Positions 8,515-16,790 of a stretch of 64,000 bases of DNA are shown in pieces. A model generated the notes under the pieces. The model did no database searches, was not told the DNA's origin, and was given only the letters and a program-made list of their open reading frames with translations. The position numbers and the translations under genes were made by a program. The first letter of the stretch is position 1; each line of letters starts with the position of its first letter. The stretch lies in the NCBI RefSeq assembly GCF_001953885.1, contig NZ_MQUS01000024.1, positions 1-64,000 on the forward strand. The letters are read 5' to 3'. The stretch comes from Streptomyces sp. IMTB 2501 (GTDB lineage Bacteria; Actinomycetota; Actinomycetes; Streptomycetales; Streptomycetaceae).

Positions 8515-8853
8515 TCACCCTCCGTTTCTGGGGACCCACATGATCACGGCCATCCCGGCGAGGCAGATCAGCGCCCCGGTCACGTCCCAGCGGTCGGGGC
8601 GGTAGCCGTCGGCGATCGCGCCCCACAGCAGTGAGCCGGCCACGAAGATCCCGCCGTACGCGGCCAGGATGCGGCCGAAGTGGGCGTCCGGCTGGAAGGT
8701 GGCGACGAAGCCGTACGCGCCGAGGGCGAGGACGCCGCCGGTCATCCACAGCCAGCCCCGGTGCTCGCGCACGCCCTGCCAGATCAGCCAGGCGCCGCCG
8801 ATCTCGAAGATCGCGGCGACGACGAACAGGGCGGCGGAGCGGAGGATCGACAT
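8515..8853 (-). CDS. YnfA/UPF0060 family small membrane protein
   Basis: A 112-aa integral membrane protein with four predicted helices (about residues 5-22, 33-51, 61-78, 92-108). Family hallmarks are FEIGGAWLIWQ near the start, GAYGFVATFQPDAHFGRILAAYGG in the centre (read from 8640-8720) and GAIADGYRPDRWD. YnfA proteins resemble SMR-type drug exporters in topology; the substrate here is unknown. It stands alone, with 139 bp before the upstream end of the SDR gene. Confidence 0.93.
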   Translation of the reverse strand: MSILRSAALFVVAAIFEIGGAWLIWQGVREHRGWLWMTGGVLALGAYGFVATFQPDAHFGRILAAYGGIFVAGSLLWGAIADGYRPDRWDVTGALICLAGMAVIMWVPRNGG

Positions 8854-9006
8854 GACAGCAGCTTGGCACGGGGGCGCGCCTGGCCTTCCCGGGCCCCTCG
8901 GCGTCTTGCCCCTTGGCCTTCATGGTCCCTTGTCACCTGATGGACGGCGCCTGGCGACCGGGTCGCGTGGCATACATCCGTACAGCAGTCGGATCGCGAG
9001 CGTTGG

Positions 9007-9489
9007 GTGGTGAGCGGTGTGCGGATGTGGACCTGGGTTGTCGTGGGGACCTGTGCCGGTGCGGTCGTGGTGCCGGGGGCCGCCTTGGCCGCCCCGGTAC
9101 CCACACCCGAGGCCGACCTGGCCTTTCACGGGACCGTGGTGATGGAGGGCGACAAGGCGCAGGTGAGGCTGACCGCGCGCAACAACGGGCCCGCCGCCGT
9201 CATGGGCGCGACCGTGCGGCTGCGCTGGTCGGTGGCGCTGGCCGCGGCGCAGCGGCTGCCCGCCCGGTGCGCCCGGGAGGACGAGCGGACGCTGCTGTGC
9301 GGGACGGGCGCGCTGGCCGTGAACGGGGTGGGCGAGCGGCTGACCGTGCCGGTACGGCTGAAGGAGCGGCCGTCGCAGGTCACGCTGGAGACCGACACGG
9401 CGTGGAGCGGCGGCACGGTGGACAAGAACCGGGCCAACGACCGGCTGAAGGTGCTCGTGCTGAACACCGGGGACGCGTACGCGTTCTGA
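9007..9489 (+). CDS. Secreted protein with a small beta-sandwich-like domain
   Basis: About 160 aa. An N-terminal signal peptide (WTWVVVGTCAGAVVVPGAALA, ending ALA-AP) is followed by roughly 130 residues. NNGPAAVMGATVRLRW and RLTVPVRLKER look like the strand-rich repeats of DUF11/CARDB-type adhesive domains. Two cysteines (CAREDERTLLC) may form a disulphide. The start is uncertain: GTGs at 9007, 9010 and 9019 and an ATG at 9025 are all in frame and none has a clear Shine-Dalgarno. Export is likely; function unknown. Confidence 0.65.
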   Translation: MVSGVRMWTWVVVGTCAGAVVVPGAALAAPVPTPEADLAFHGTVVMEGDKAQVRLTARNNGPAAVMGATVRLRWSVALAAAQRLPARCAREDERTLLCGTGALAVNGVGERLTVPVRLKERPSQVTLETDTAWSGGTVDKNRANDRLKVLVLNTGDAYAF

Positions 9490-9511
9490 GGGAGGGTTCT
9501 GAGGGAGCCCG

Positions 9512-9940
9512 TTACGCCGGACGCTTCGGGGCGCCTTGCAGCGGGTTCTCGGTGTCGTAGCGCTCGCGGGCCGCTCGTACCTCCTCGAAGTGGGTCTCCG
9601 CCCATTCCTTCACGGCGGTCAGCAGGCCGGCGAGGCCGGCGCCGAGCGGGGTGAGGGCGTAGTCGACGCGGACCGGGACGGACGGGGTGACCGTGCGGGT
9701 GATGATGCCGTCCCGTTCGAGGGTGCGCAGGGTCTGGGTGAGCATCTTGGGGCTGACGCCCGCGATCCTGCGGCCGATGTCGCTGTAGCGCCGGGGGCCG
9801 GCTGCCAGGGCGGCGACGACGAGGCTGACCCATTTGTCGCTGAGCCGGCCGAGGAGCTGGTTGGTGGGGCATTCGCGCAGGAAGGCGTCGTAGTCGGCGC
9901 GGGCCTGTTCGCGCCGCTGGGCGGCGGTCGTGGTCGCCAT
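9512..9940 (-). CDS. HxlR family transcriptional regulator
   Basis: DNA-binding protein of 142 aa with the HxlR winged-helix core. It has an N-terminal cysteine (RECPTNQLL), GRLSDKWVSLVVAAL, PRRYSDIGRRIAGVSPKMLTQ with the recognition helix, and LERDGIITRTV forming the wing. HxlR proteins often sense electrophiles or redox state through that cysteine. It is divergent from the reductase at 10077, with a near-concentric palindrome between them, so control of that gene and of itself is the simplest reading. Confidence 0.92.
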   Translation of the reverse strand: MATTTAAQRREQARADYDAFLRECPTNQLLGRLSDKWVSLVVAALAAGPRRYSDIGRRIAGVSPKMLTQTLRTLERDGIITRTVTPSVPVRVDYALTPLGAGLAGLLTAVKEWAETHFEEVRAARERYDTENPLQGAPKRPA

Positions 9941-9959
9941 GGGTTCTCACCTCTGGGTC

Positions 9960-10002
9960 AGCTACGCACTCTCAGGTAACTACTTACCAATGGATAGTAG
10001 CT
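9960..10002. promoter_or_regulatory. Candidate HxlR operator in a divergent promoter
   Basis: GGTAA (9975-9979) and TTACC (9984-9988) form a perfect inverted repeat around CTAC. They are nested almost concentrically inside AGCTAC (9960-9965) and GTAGCT (9997-10002). The element starts 20 bp from the hxlR start codon and lies in unusually AT-rich sequence for this genome. Confidence 0.55.
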
Positions 10003-10076
10003 CTCCTACGGTTGGTGGTGCGGCCGGAAAAGTGCCGCGAAAGCCATCAAATGCCTTGCAGTTGGGGAGAGTTGAC

Positions 10077-10967
10077 ATGCGTGCTGCTGTGGTGCGGACG
10101 TTCGGCGGTCCGGAGGTCGTGGAGATCGCGGACGTACCGGTGCCGGAACCGGGGGTGCGGCAGGTGCGGATCAAGGTGGCCGCGGGTGCGCTGAACCCGG
10201 TGGACGCGGCCTCTCGCGCGGGCTTCTTCGGCGGGGCCGGCAAGACGATAGGCCTCGGCTGGGACGTGGCCGGCACGGTGGACGCGGTGGGCGCGCCCGC
10301 CGCCTGGAACGCCGGCGACGCGGTGGTCGCGCTGGTGCCGGGGGTGGCCGAGCCGCTGGGGGCGCATGCCGAGTACGTCGTCGTGGACGCGGGTGCGGTG
10401 GCCGCGGCGCCCGCCTCGGTGGACGCGGTGCACGCGGGCACGCTGCCGCTGAACGGGCTGACCGCGCTGCAGGCCCTGGAGCTGCTGGACCTGGCTCCGG
10501 GCGCGAAGCTGCTGGTGACCGGCGCGGCCGGGGCGGTCGGCGGGTTCGCGGTGCAGCTGGCCGCGCACCGGGGGATCGAGGTCGTCGGGCACGCCCGTGC
10601 CGGTGACGAGGCGCTGGTGCGCTCCCTGGGTGCCGCGCGGTTCACGGCCGACGGGGTCGAGCGGGGCGCCGTGGACGCGGTGCTGGACGCCGCCGTGCTC
10701 GGGGTGCCCGCGCTGGAGTGGGTGCGGGACGGCGGCGCGTTCGTCGCCGTGCGGGACGGGGTGCTGCCCGAGACGGAGCGCGGAGTGCGTGGGGAGAACG
10801 TCTGGGTGCGGGCCGACGGTGCGCAGCTCGCGGAGCTGGTCCGGCTGGTGGACGCGGGGGTGCTGACGTTGCGGGTGGCGGAGGCGTACGCCCTGGAGGA
10901 GGCGGCCAAGGCGCATGCGCGGCTGGCCGAGGGCGGGGCGCGGGGGCGGCTGGTTCTCGTCCCCTGA
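10077..10967 (+). CDS. Zinc-independent NADPH-dependent oxidoreductase (MDR/quinone reductase type)
   Basis: Medium-chain reductase of 296 aa that probably reduces quinones or enals with NADPH. The ATG at 10077 has GGGGAG upstream. The catalytic N-domain carries NPVDAASRAG and GWDVAGTV. The nucleotide-binding motif is LVTGAAGAVGGFAVQLA, and there are no structural-zinc cysteines. It is divergent from the HxlR regulator, a common arrangement for electrophile-responsive reductases. Confidence 0.9.
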   Translation: MRAAVVRTFGGPEVVEIADVPVPEPGVRQVRIKVAAGALNPVDAASRAGFFGGAGKTIGLGWDVAGTVDAVGAPAAWNAGDAVVALVPGVAEPLGAHAEYVVVDAGAVAAAPASVDAVHAGTLPLNGLTALQALELLDLAPGAKLLVTGAAGAVGGFAVQLAAHRGIEVVGHARAGDEALVRSLGAARFTADGVERGAVDAVLDAAVLGVPALEWVRDGGAFVAVRDGVLPETERGVRGENVWVRADGAQLAELVRLVDAGVLTLRVAEAYALEEAAKAHARLAEGGARGRLVLVP

Positions 10968-11337
10968 CGGGGCCCGGGTGGTGGTCGTGGCGGGACCTGG
11001 GCGGCGGCCTCGTGAGCCGCCCGGCGGAAGGTGTGGAAGGGTCCGGAATAACCCGGCCAGGGGGACCGTTCGGCGGCCAGTCCCTGCTTGCCGCCGCGGT
11101 GGCTCCGCGGGCTTGGCCACCTGCTGTGGTGCCGTGCGGTGCCGGACAAGGAAGCGCTGGTCGGCAAGCCGGTGCTGGTCGCCGCGACAGGCGGCACGGC
11201 TCGGCGCTCGGGTGAGGTGAGAAGACGGCAGGCCCCTGAATCCGGTTGCCCTTGTGACGGTGAGAGGCCGGTAAAAAGGGTGATCGTAGGTCCGCTCGTC
11301 CCGACCGAACGGGCGGCGGCCTTGGCAGACTGGGTGT
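10968..11337. other. 370-bp intergenic region between the reductase and response regulator
   Basis: No convincing intact gene. It holds a 7-bp-arm hairpin just after the reductase (GGGCGGC at 10999-11005, GCCGCCC at 11016-11022), which may weaken readthrough. It also holds a short relic of an FMN reductase gene (11145-11210) and, near the end, the presumed promoter of the two-component operon. Confidence 0.5.
11145..11210 (+). pseudogene. Relic of an NADPH-dependent FMN reductase gene
   Basis: Twenty-two codons read DKEALVGKPVLVAATGGTAR followed by RS. This closely resembles the conserved core of MsuE/CE1759-like FMN reductases, where the segment follows a GLFKSFFD helix and precedes HSL. 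Neither flank matches: upstream codons give Arg/Leu/Trp-rich nonsense and downstream the frame diverges after RRS. It looks like a decayed gene fragment. Confidence 0.45.
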
Positions 11338-12072
11338 GTGCCCCAGACTGTGCTGCTCGCTGAAGACGACCGTGCCATCCGTCACGCCCTGGAGCGTGCC
11401 CTGACCCTGGAAGGGTACGAGGTCACGGCGGTCGCCGACGGCGTGGAAGCGCTGGCGCAGGCCCACAAGACGCCGCCGGACGTCCTCCTGCTCGACGTGA
11501 TGATGCCCGGCATCGACGGCCTCCAGGTCTGCCGGGTGCTGCGCGCCGAGGGCGACCGCACCCCGATCCTGATGCTCACCGCCCTGGTGGAGACCGCCGA
11601 CCGGATCGCGGGTCTGGACGCCGGCGCCGACGACTACGTGGTCAAGCCGTTCGACGTGGAAGAGGTCTTCGCGCGGCTGCGGGCGCTGCTGCGCCGCACC
11701 AGCCCCGTTCCCGCCGGCAGCGGCGCGGGGTCCGGGCCCGAGCCCGGCGGGCGGGAAGTGCAGATCTCCGACCGGCAGGTCGAGGCCGCCGGCATCCGGA
11801 TGGACCTCCAGGCCCGCCGGGCCTGGCGCGGCAAGCGCGAGCTGGAGCTCACCCGCACCGAGTTCGAGCTGCTGGAACTGCTCGTGCGCAACGCGGGCAT
11901 CGTGCTCGACCACTCCACGATCTACGACCGGATCTGGGGCTACGACTTCGGTCCCGGCTCGAAGAACCTCGCCGTGTACGTCGGCTATCTGCGCCGCAAG
12001 CTCGACGAGCCCGGTGCGCCCCAGCTGATCCACACCGTGAGAGGCGTGGGTTACGTGCTGCGGGAGGACTAG
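11338..12072 (+). CDS. OmpR/PhoB-type response regulator
   Basis: Two-component response regulator of 244 aa starting at a GTG. The receiver domain has the acidic pair E9/D10-D11, phospho-acceptor D53 (LLLDVMMPG), T81 and K103 (VVKPF). A Ser/Gly/Pro linker leads to a winged-helix effector domain (about 150-244) ending GVGYVLRED. The stop codon abuts the kinase GTG (TAGGTG), so the pair is translationally coupled. Target genes are unknown; the adjacent MprF-like and DppA-like genes are candidates by position only. Confidence 0.95.
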   Translation: MPQTVLLAEDDRAIRHALERALTLEGYEVTAVADGVEALAQAHKTPPDVLLLDVMMPGIDGLQVCRVLRAEGDRTPILMLTALVETADRIAGLDAGADDYVVKPFDVEEVFARLRALLRRTSPVPAGSGAGSGPEPGGREVQISDRQVEAAGIRMDLQARRAWRGKRELELTRTEFELLELLVRNAGIVLDHSTIYDRIWGYDFGPGSKNLAVYVGYLRRKLDEPGAPQLIHTVRGVGYVLRED

Positions 12073-13482
12073 GTGGGCCGCCTGCGGCGGCTGCTGGCCC
12101 CGGGCCGGCCCAAGCTGGTCTCCCTGCGCACCACCTTCGCCGTCTCCTTCGCGGCCGTCACCGCCGCCGTCACGATCCTCGTCGGCATCCTGTCGTACGG
12201 CAGCGCGGCGCGGCTGGTCCGCGTCGATCAGCAGTCGGTGTTCTCGCAGGTCGTGCAGGACGTCCGGGACGAGGTTCGGCAGCACGAGATGGTCCCGGAG
12301 GACTTCTCCTCCTCCCGCCCCGGGCACGACCTGGTCCGGCCCGCCCGCACCGATGTGCAGGTGCTGGGCGCACAGGGCCAGATCGTGGACCACGGCAATC
12401 CGAGCCTGCCCGTCACCTCCCGCGACAAGGCCATGGCGCTCGCCACGACCGCCGGGAAGGTCGTCCAGCACAAGGACGTACCGGTGGACGGGGACCTGTT
12501 CCGCATCGCCACCGTCTCGCTCGGCGACGGGCGGGGCGCGGTCCAGGTCGCGCAGGAGTTCAGCGACACCGAGGATCTGCTGCGGACGCTGCAGCGGCGG
12601 ACGCTGATCCTGATGGTGGCCGTCGTGGTGGCGGCCGGGCTCTTCGGGTGGTGGCTGGCCCGCCGGATCACCCGGCGCCTGGTGATCCTCACCTCCGCAG
12701 CCGAGGACGTGGCCCGCACCCGCCGGCTGGGCATCGAGGTGCCGGTGGCCGGGCTGGACGAGGTGGGGCGTCTCGGCCGCGCCTTCGACCGGATGCTCGG
12801 CCGGCTCGCGCAGTCCGAGGAGGACCAGCGGCGCCTGGTCCAGGACGCGGGGCACGAGCTGCGTACCCCGCTGACGTCCCTGCGGACGAACATCTCCCTG
12901 CTCCGCCGCATCGACGAACTCCCGCCGGCCACGCGTGACGAACTGGTCGCCGACCTCGGCCAGGAGGCGCGGGAACTGACCGACCTGGTCAACGAGCTGG
13001 TCGACCTCGCCGCGGGGCAGTCCGACACCGAGCCGCTGCAGCGGGTGGACATCGCCGACATCGCCGAGGAGGTCGTGGGGCTCGCCAAACGCCGTACCGG
13101 ACGCGACATCGTGCTGCGGACGAGCGGCGACACGACGACCGACGGGCGGCCCGGGATGCTGCAGCGGGCCATGTCCAACCTGGTGGAGAACGCGGCCAAG
13201 TTCGACCGGGCCGGGAAGGCGCCGATCGAGGTCAGGATCACCGGGCCGGCGCGGACGGGCACCGTGCGGGTGGAGGTGCTGGACCGGGGGCCCGGTATCG
13301 CCGAGGGCGACCTGATCCGGATCTTCGACCGGTTCTACCGTGCCGCCGACGCGCGGTCCCTGCCGGGGTCCGGGCTGGGGTTGTCCATTGTGCGGGAGGT
13401 CGCCATGGCACATGGCGGAGCGCCGTTCGCCTTCCGGCGGGAGGGCGGCGGCTCGGTCATCGGCTTCACGGTGGGCGGGTAG
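12073..13482 (+). CDS. Sensor histidine kinase
   Basis: Membrane sensor kinase of 469 aa, partner of the regulator immediately upstream. The first membrane helix is at about residues 21-43, followed by an extracellular sensor of about 130 residues and a second helix at about 177-196. Then come HAMP, the H-box with H261 (DAGHELRTPLTSL), the N-box (NLVENAAKFD), the G1 motif (DRGPGIAEGD), the F-box (IFDRFYRA) and the G2 motif (GSGLGLSIV). All catalytic motifs are intact. The signal is unknown, and no ligand family is recognisable in the sensor domain. Confidence 0.95.
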   Translation: MGRLRRLLAPGRPKLVSLRTTFAVSFAAVTAAVTILVGILSYGSAARLVRVDQQSVFSQVVQDVRDEVRQHEMVPEDFSSSRPGHDLVRPARTDVQVLGAQGQIVDHGNPSLPVTSRDKAMALATTAGKVVQHKDVPVDGDLFRIATVSLGDGRGAVQVAQEFSDTEDLLRTLQRRTLILMVAVVVAAGLFGWWLARRITRRLVILTSAAEDVARTRRLGIEVPVAGLDEVGRLGRAFDRMLGRLAQSEEDQRRLVQDAGHELRTPLTSLRTNISLLRRIDELPPATRDELVADLGQEARELTDLVNELVDLAAGQSDTEPLQRVDIADIAEEVVGLAKRRTGRDIVLRTSGDTTTDGRPGMLQRAMSNLVENAAKFDRAGKAPIEVRITGPARTGTVRVEVLDRGPGIAEGDLIRIFDRFYRAADARSLPGSGLGLSIVREVAMAHGGAPFAFRREGGGSVIGFTVGG

Positions 13483-13525
13483 CGCCGCAGCCCGGAACTG
13501 CCTACGACGCTCCCCTCGCGCCCTC

Positions 13526-15352
13526 CTACGACCGGCGCCCGCCCATCCCCGGCAGCTCCAGGAAGCCCTCCGCGCGGGCGCTTGCCAGGCCGATGCGGGG
13601 GATGTCGCTGGACTTGGCGAAGAGCAGGAAGCGGGGCTCCCAGACGGGGCGGTACTTGGCGTTGGCCCGGTACAGGGACTCGATCTGCCACCAGCGTGAG
13701 AAGAAGGTGAGCGTGGAGCGCCAAAGGCGCAGGACGGGGCCCGCGCCCAGGCGGGCGCCGCGCTCGAAGACCGAGCGGAACATCGCGAAGTTCAACGACA
13801 CCCGCTTGATGCCCAACTCCTTCGCCTGGAGCAGGAGTTCCACCACCATGTACTCCATCAGGCCGTTCTCGCAGTCGCGGTCGCGGCGCATCAGGTCCAG
13901 GGAGAGCCCGTGCTCGCCCCAGGGGACGAAGCTGAGCAGGGCGCGCGGCTCGTCGTTCGCGTCGCGGCACTCCAGCATCACGCAGCGGCCGTCCACCGAG
14001 TCGCCGAGGCGGCCGAGGGCCATGGAGAAGCCGCGTTCGGTGGCGCCGTCGCGCCAGTCGTCGGCGCGCTGGACGAGCAGGGCCATCTCCTCGGCGGGGA
14101 TGTCCTCGTGGCGGCGGATGCGGACGGTGTAGCCGGCCCGCTTGACCCGGTTGTGGGCCTGGCGGACCACGCGCATGGCCCGGCCTTCGAGGGTGAAGTC
14201 GGCGATGTCCACGATGGCCTCGTCGCCGAGTTCGAGGGCGTCCAGGCCGTGCCGGGCATAGATCGTGCCCGCCTCCTCGCTCGCGCCCATCACCGCCGGG
14301 GTCCAGGCGTGCCGGCGGGCCTCGGTGAGCCAGGCCTCGATGGCGCCGGGCCAGGCCTCGGGGTCGCCGATCGGGTCGCCGGAGGCGAGGGAGACGGCGC
14401 CGACGACGCGGTAGGTGACGGCCGCCTTGCCGGTGGGGGAGAAGACGACGGCCTTGTCCCGGCGCAGCGCGAAGTAGCCGAGGGAGTCACGGGCGCCGTG
14501 CTTGGCGAGCAGCGCGCGCAGCTTCTCCTCGTCCTCGTCGGTGAGCAGCTTGCGGCCGCGCGGGGAGCGGAAGCAGGCATACAGGACCAGGCAGAAGGCC
14601 GCCGCGAGCAGGATGTTGATGATGATGTCGACCCAGCGGGGCGCGTGCACCGAGTCGACCCGGTCGGCGAGCGGGCCGACGCTGATGCCGCGCAGCAGGG
14701 AGTAGGCCAGCTCTTCGATCAGGGGCGCGTGCGGCAGCTTGTTGGTGGCGTGCACGAGCAGCGTGCCGAGACCGCCGGTCAGCACGACCCCGCCGGCGCC
14801 GACGGCCAGCGCCAGCTTGGGGTTGGAGGGATCGCCGACGGCGTTGAACTCGCGGCGGCCGATCACCAGCGCGGCCACGAAGAGGCCGGTGAGGGCGGTG
14901 GAGACCCAGTTGAAGGCGTGGTCGCCGAACGGGTGCTGGGTGAGGGCAAGGACGTAGAGCACGAAGAGGGGGCCGGCGAGCAGCATGTTGACCACCCACG
15001 CGGCCCGCTTCCCGCGGCGCATCACCAGCGCCAGGAAGATCGCCGCGGCGGCCGAGGCCAGGCCCGCGGTGGCCAGGTACGGGGTGAAGAACTGGCCCGC
15101 GTGGTGCGCGTGGGCGTGCACATGGCGGGCGGTGAACAGCTTGCCGTCGTTGTGTTCCTGCACCTCTTTGCGGAACGGCAGCGACATCACCGCGATGACG
15201 TTGAACACGGCGATCAGCCGCAGGTACCACACGGTGGCCGCGGCCGCCCCCGCCCGCAGCCGCGGGCTGGGCGCGGGCACCGGGAACGTGGGGCGCGTAC
15301 CGCGCTGACGGGGGACCTTCGCTTCGGTCTGGGCCGACGCTTGAGCGGACAT
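13526..15352 (-). CDS. MprF/LysX N-terminal-like membrane protein with phosphatidylglycerol lysyltransferase domain
   Basis: A 608-aa protein. About seven membrane helices span residues 40-290. A cytoplasmic C-terminal domain (about 300-600) of the DUF2156 type follows, as found in aminoacyl-phosphatidylglycerol synthases. Features include YFALRRDKAVVFSPTGKAAV, VSLASGDPIGD, SFVPWGEHGLSLDLMRRD and SLNFAMFRSVFERG, all standard for this domain. It lacks the fused lysyl-tRNA synthetase of mycobacterial LysX. The likely role is modifying membrane lipid charge and so resistance to cationic peptides (family knowledge). A perfect 9-bp-arm palindrome lies 44-64 bp upstream of its start. It is convergent with the two-component genes. 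Confidence 0.9.
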   Translation of the reverse strand: MSAQASAQTEAKVPRQRGTRPTFPVPAPSPRLRAGAAAATVWYLRLIAVFNVIAVMSLPFRKEVQEHNDGKLFTARHVHAHAHHAGQFFTPYLATAGLASAAAAIFLALVMRRGKRAAWVVNMLLAGPLFVLYVLALTQHPFGDHAFNWVSTALTGLFVAALVIGRREFNAVGDPSNPKLALAVGAGGVVLTGGLGTLLVHATNKLPHAPLIEELAYSLLRGISVGPLADRVDSVHAPRWVDIIINILLAAAFCLVLYACFRSPRGRKLLTDEDEEKLRALLAKHGARDSLGYFALRRDKAVVFSPTGKAAVTYRVVGAVSLASGDPIGDPEAWPGAIEAWLTEARRHAWTPAVMGASEEAGTIYARHGLDALELGDEAIVDIADFTLEGRAMRVVRQAHNRVKRAGYTVRIRRHEDIPAEEMALLVQRADDWRDGATERGFSMALGRLGDSVDGRCVMLECRDANDEPRALLSFVPWGEHGLSLDLMRRDRDCENGLMEYMVVELLLQAKELGIKRVSLNFAMFRSVFERGARLGAGPVLRLWRSTLTFFSRWWQIESLYRANAKYRPVWEPRFLLFAKSSDIPRIGLASARAEGFLELPGMGGRRS

Positions 15353-15395
15353 GGTGACTGGTCACCTTGGGTGGAGAGGGACGGGGGAAAACATC

Positions 15396-15416
15396 CACCC
15401 TACAGTTTGTAGGGTG
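15396..15416. promoter_or_regulatory. Operator 1 (CACCCTACA-N3-TGTAGGGTG)
   Basis: Perfect inverted repeat with 9-bp arms and a GTT spacer, 44 bp upstream of the MprF-like start. It shares the core CCTACA-N3-yGTAGG with a second site at 15814-15828 upstream of the D-aminopeptidase gene. The TACA...TGTA core is reminiscent of BlaI/CopY-family operators, but no such regulator lies in the window. Confidence 0.55.
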
Positions 15417-15482
15417 ACATGCCTGTGTATCGGGAGCGTACCGGCATCTCCTCTTACCCTGCCCCTTCCTCTGGTACGCCTC

Positions 15483-15758
15483 TTACCTCGCCCTTTCCCT
15501 GCCGCGCCGGGCCGCCACCAGATGCCAGGCCAGATTGCCGACCGCGGCGCCCGCCGCGACCGCGGCGACGATCACCCCGCCGGTCGCGAGACCGTCGCTG
15601 AACAGGTGCGGACGCCGGTCGAGGCTGTGCAGACCGAAGCCGCACAGCTCGTACACGCCGACGGCGGCGATGAGGAGGCTGACGACCAGCAGGGCCAGCG
15701 TCGGCGCGAGACTGCGCAGGCGGACCTCCGCACCGGCCTCCGTATTCATGTCCTGCAT
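15483..15758 (-). CDS. Small two-helix membrane protein
   Basis: A 91-aa protein with two predicted membrane helices: about residues 17-38 (LAPTLALLVVSLLIAAVGVY) and 57-80 (GLATGGVIVAAVAAGAAVG). It has a short GFGLHSLDRRPHLFSDG loop and a basic tail. The ATG at 15756-15758 follows GGGGGACC; an alternative ATG lies three codons in. Codon bias favours this strand over the overlapping plus-strand frame. It lies between the two matching operators. I do not recognise a family. Confidence 0.65.
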   Translation of the reverse strand: MQDMNTEAGAEVRLRSLAPTLALLVVSLLIAAVGVYELCGFGLHSLDRRPHLFSDGLATGGVIVAAVAAGAAVGNLAWHLVAARRGRERAR

Positions 15759-15813
15759 GGGTCCCCCGGTGAACGGACGATGGAACAGCCCTGCGGCCGC
15801 TGGCGGTTGGGAA

Positions 15814-15828
15814 CCTACAATACGTAGG
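15814..15828. promoter_or_regulatory. Operator 2 (CCTACA-N3-CGTAGG)
   Basis: Inverted repeat CCTAC/GTAGG centred 26 bp upstream of the D-aminopeptidase GTG. It has the same core and spacer length as operator 1 at 15396-15416. It sits where it would block or activate transcription of the aminopeptidase and of the small membrane protein reading the other way. Confidence 0.5.
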
Positions 15829-15846
15829 GTCCGATAGGGTCGAGGC

Positions 15847-16731
15847 GTGCGCGTCTACCTCAGTGTCGATATGGAAGGCGTCACCGGGCTCGTGGACGCC
15901 GACGACGTCCAGCCGGGTGGCCGGGACTACGAGCGCGGCCGTTCCATGATGGCCGAGGATGTGAACGCGGCCGTACGAGGAGCCCTGGCGGCCGGCGCCG
16001 CCGACATCCTCGTCAACGACGCGCACGGCCCGATGCGCAATCTACTGCCCGAGGCGCTGCACCCCACCGTCCGGCTGGTACGGGGCAAACCCAGGCAGAT
16101 GGGCATGCTGGAGGGCCTGACCAGCGAGTACGACGCCGTGCTGTGCGTCGGTTACCACTCCCGGGCCGGCACCCCGGGTGTCCTCAGTCACAGCTTTATG
16201 GGCCACGAGATCGAGGACATGTGGCTGGACGGGCGGCCGGTGGGTGAGATCGGGCTCACCCATGCGACGGCGGCGGCGCTCGGGGTGCCCGTGCTGGCCC
16301 TCACGGGTGACGACGTGGCGTGTGCGGAGATGACGGCGTGGGACGCGTCCGTCGTCACGGTCCCCGTGAAGTACGCCCACGACCGGTTCGCGGCCGAGCT
16401 GCGACCGGAGGCGGAGGCGCGGAAGGCCATCGAGGAGGGGGTCGCGGCGGCCCTGAGCCAGGTCCTGAGCCAGGCCGGGACCCCGGCCCTGACTCCGTCC
16501 CCGCACCGCCCCGCGTCCCCCGCCGCCTCGTCTGCCTCCTCCGCCGAGGCCACCCTGACCGTCCGCTGGCAGTCCACGTCCGTCGCCACCACCCTCCTCG
16601 GCCTCCCGGGCGTGACGGCCGACGACAGCCGTACGATCCGGGCGACCGGCCAACTGCCCGCGCTGTACCGCCAGTTCGTGGTGTGGACGCGGGTGGCCGC
16701 GTCGCTCACCAACCAGGCGCCGTACTGCTGA
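15847..16731 (+). CDS. M55 family D-aminopeptidase (DppA-like)
   Basis: Zinc peptidase of 294 aa that in this family releases N-terminal D-amino acids such as D-Ala from peptides. Metal and active-site motifs: SVDMEGV at residues 6-12, NDAHGPMRN at about 59, GYHSRAG at about 101 and MGHEIEDMWLDGRPVGEIG at about 118-138. A Pro/Ser/Ala-rich insertion (about 218-235) splits the C-terminal part. It starts at a GTG. Sharing an operator-like element with the MprF-like gene suggests a joint envelope-related regulon, which is inference. Confidence 0.92.
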   Translation: MRVYLSVDMEGVTGLVDADDVQPGGRDYERGRSMMAEDVNAAVRGALAAGAADILVNDAHGPMRNLLPEALHPTVRLVRGKPRQMGMLEGLTSEYDAVLCVGYHSRAGTPGVLSHSFMGHEIEDMWLDGRPVGEIGLTHATAAALGVPVLALTGDDVACAEMTAWDASVVTVPVKYAHDRFAAELRPEAEARKAIEEGVAAALSQVLSQAGTPALTPSPHRPASPAASSASSAEATLTVRWQSTSVATTLLGLPGVTADDSRTIRATGQLPALYRQFVVWTRVAASLTNQAPYC

Positions 16732-16790
16732 GCACCGTCCTCCGCAGCTCCCTAAGGGCCGTGACCAGCCACAACGCACCCACGGCCGGG

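Noticed and set aside
10642..13413. A 923-codon minus-strand frame antisense to the two-component genes
   Set aside because: No domains and strong GC-mirror bias; the response regulator and kinase have all their motifs.
13910..15412. A 500-codon plus-strand frame antisense to the MprF-like gene
   Set aside because: Val/Gly/Asp-rich mirror of a real membrane protein.
15535..15837. A 100-codon plus-strand frame opposite the small two-helix protein
   Set aside because: No hydrophobic or conserved pattern, and it would end just before the aminopeptidase through the operator; the minus-strand frame is better.
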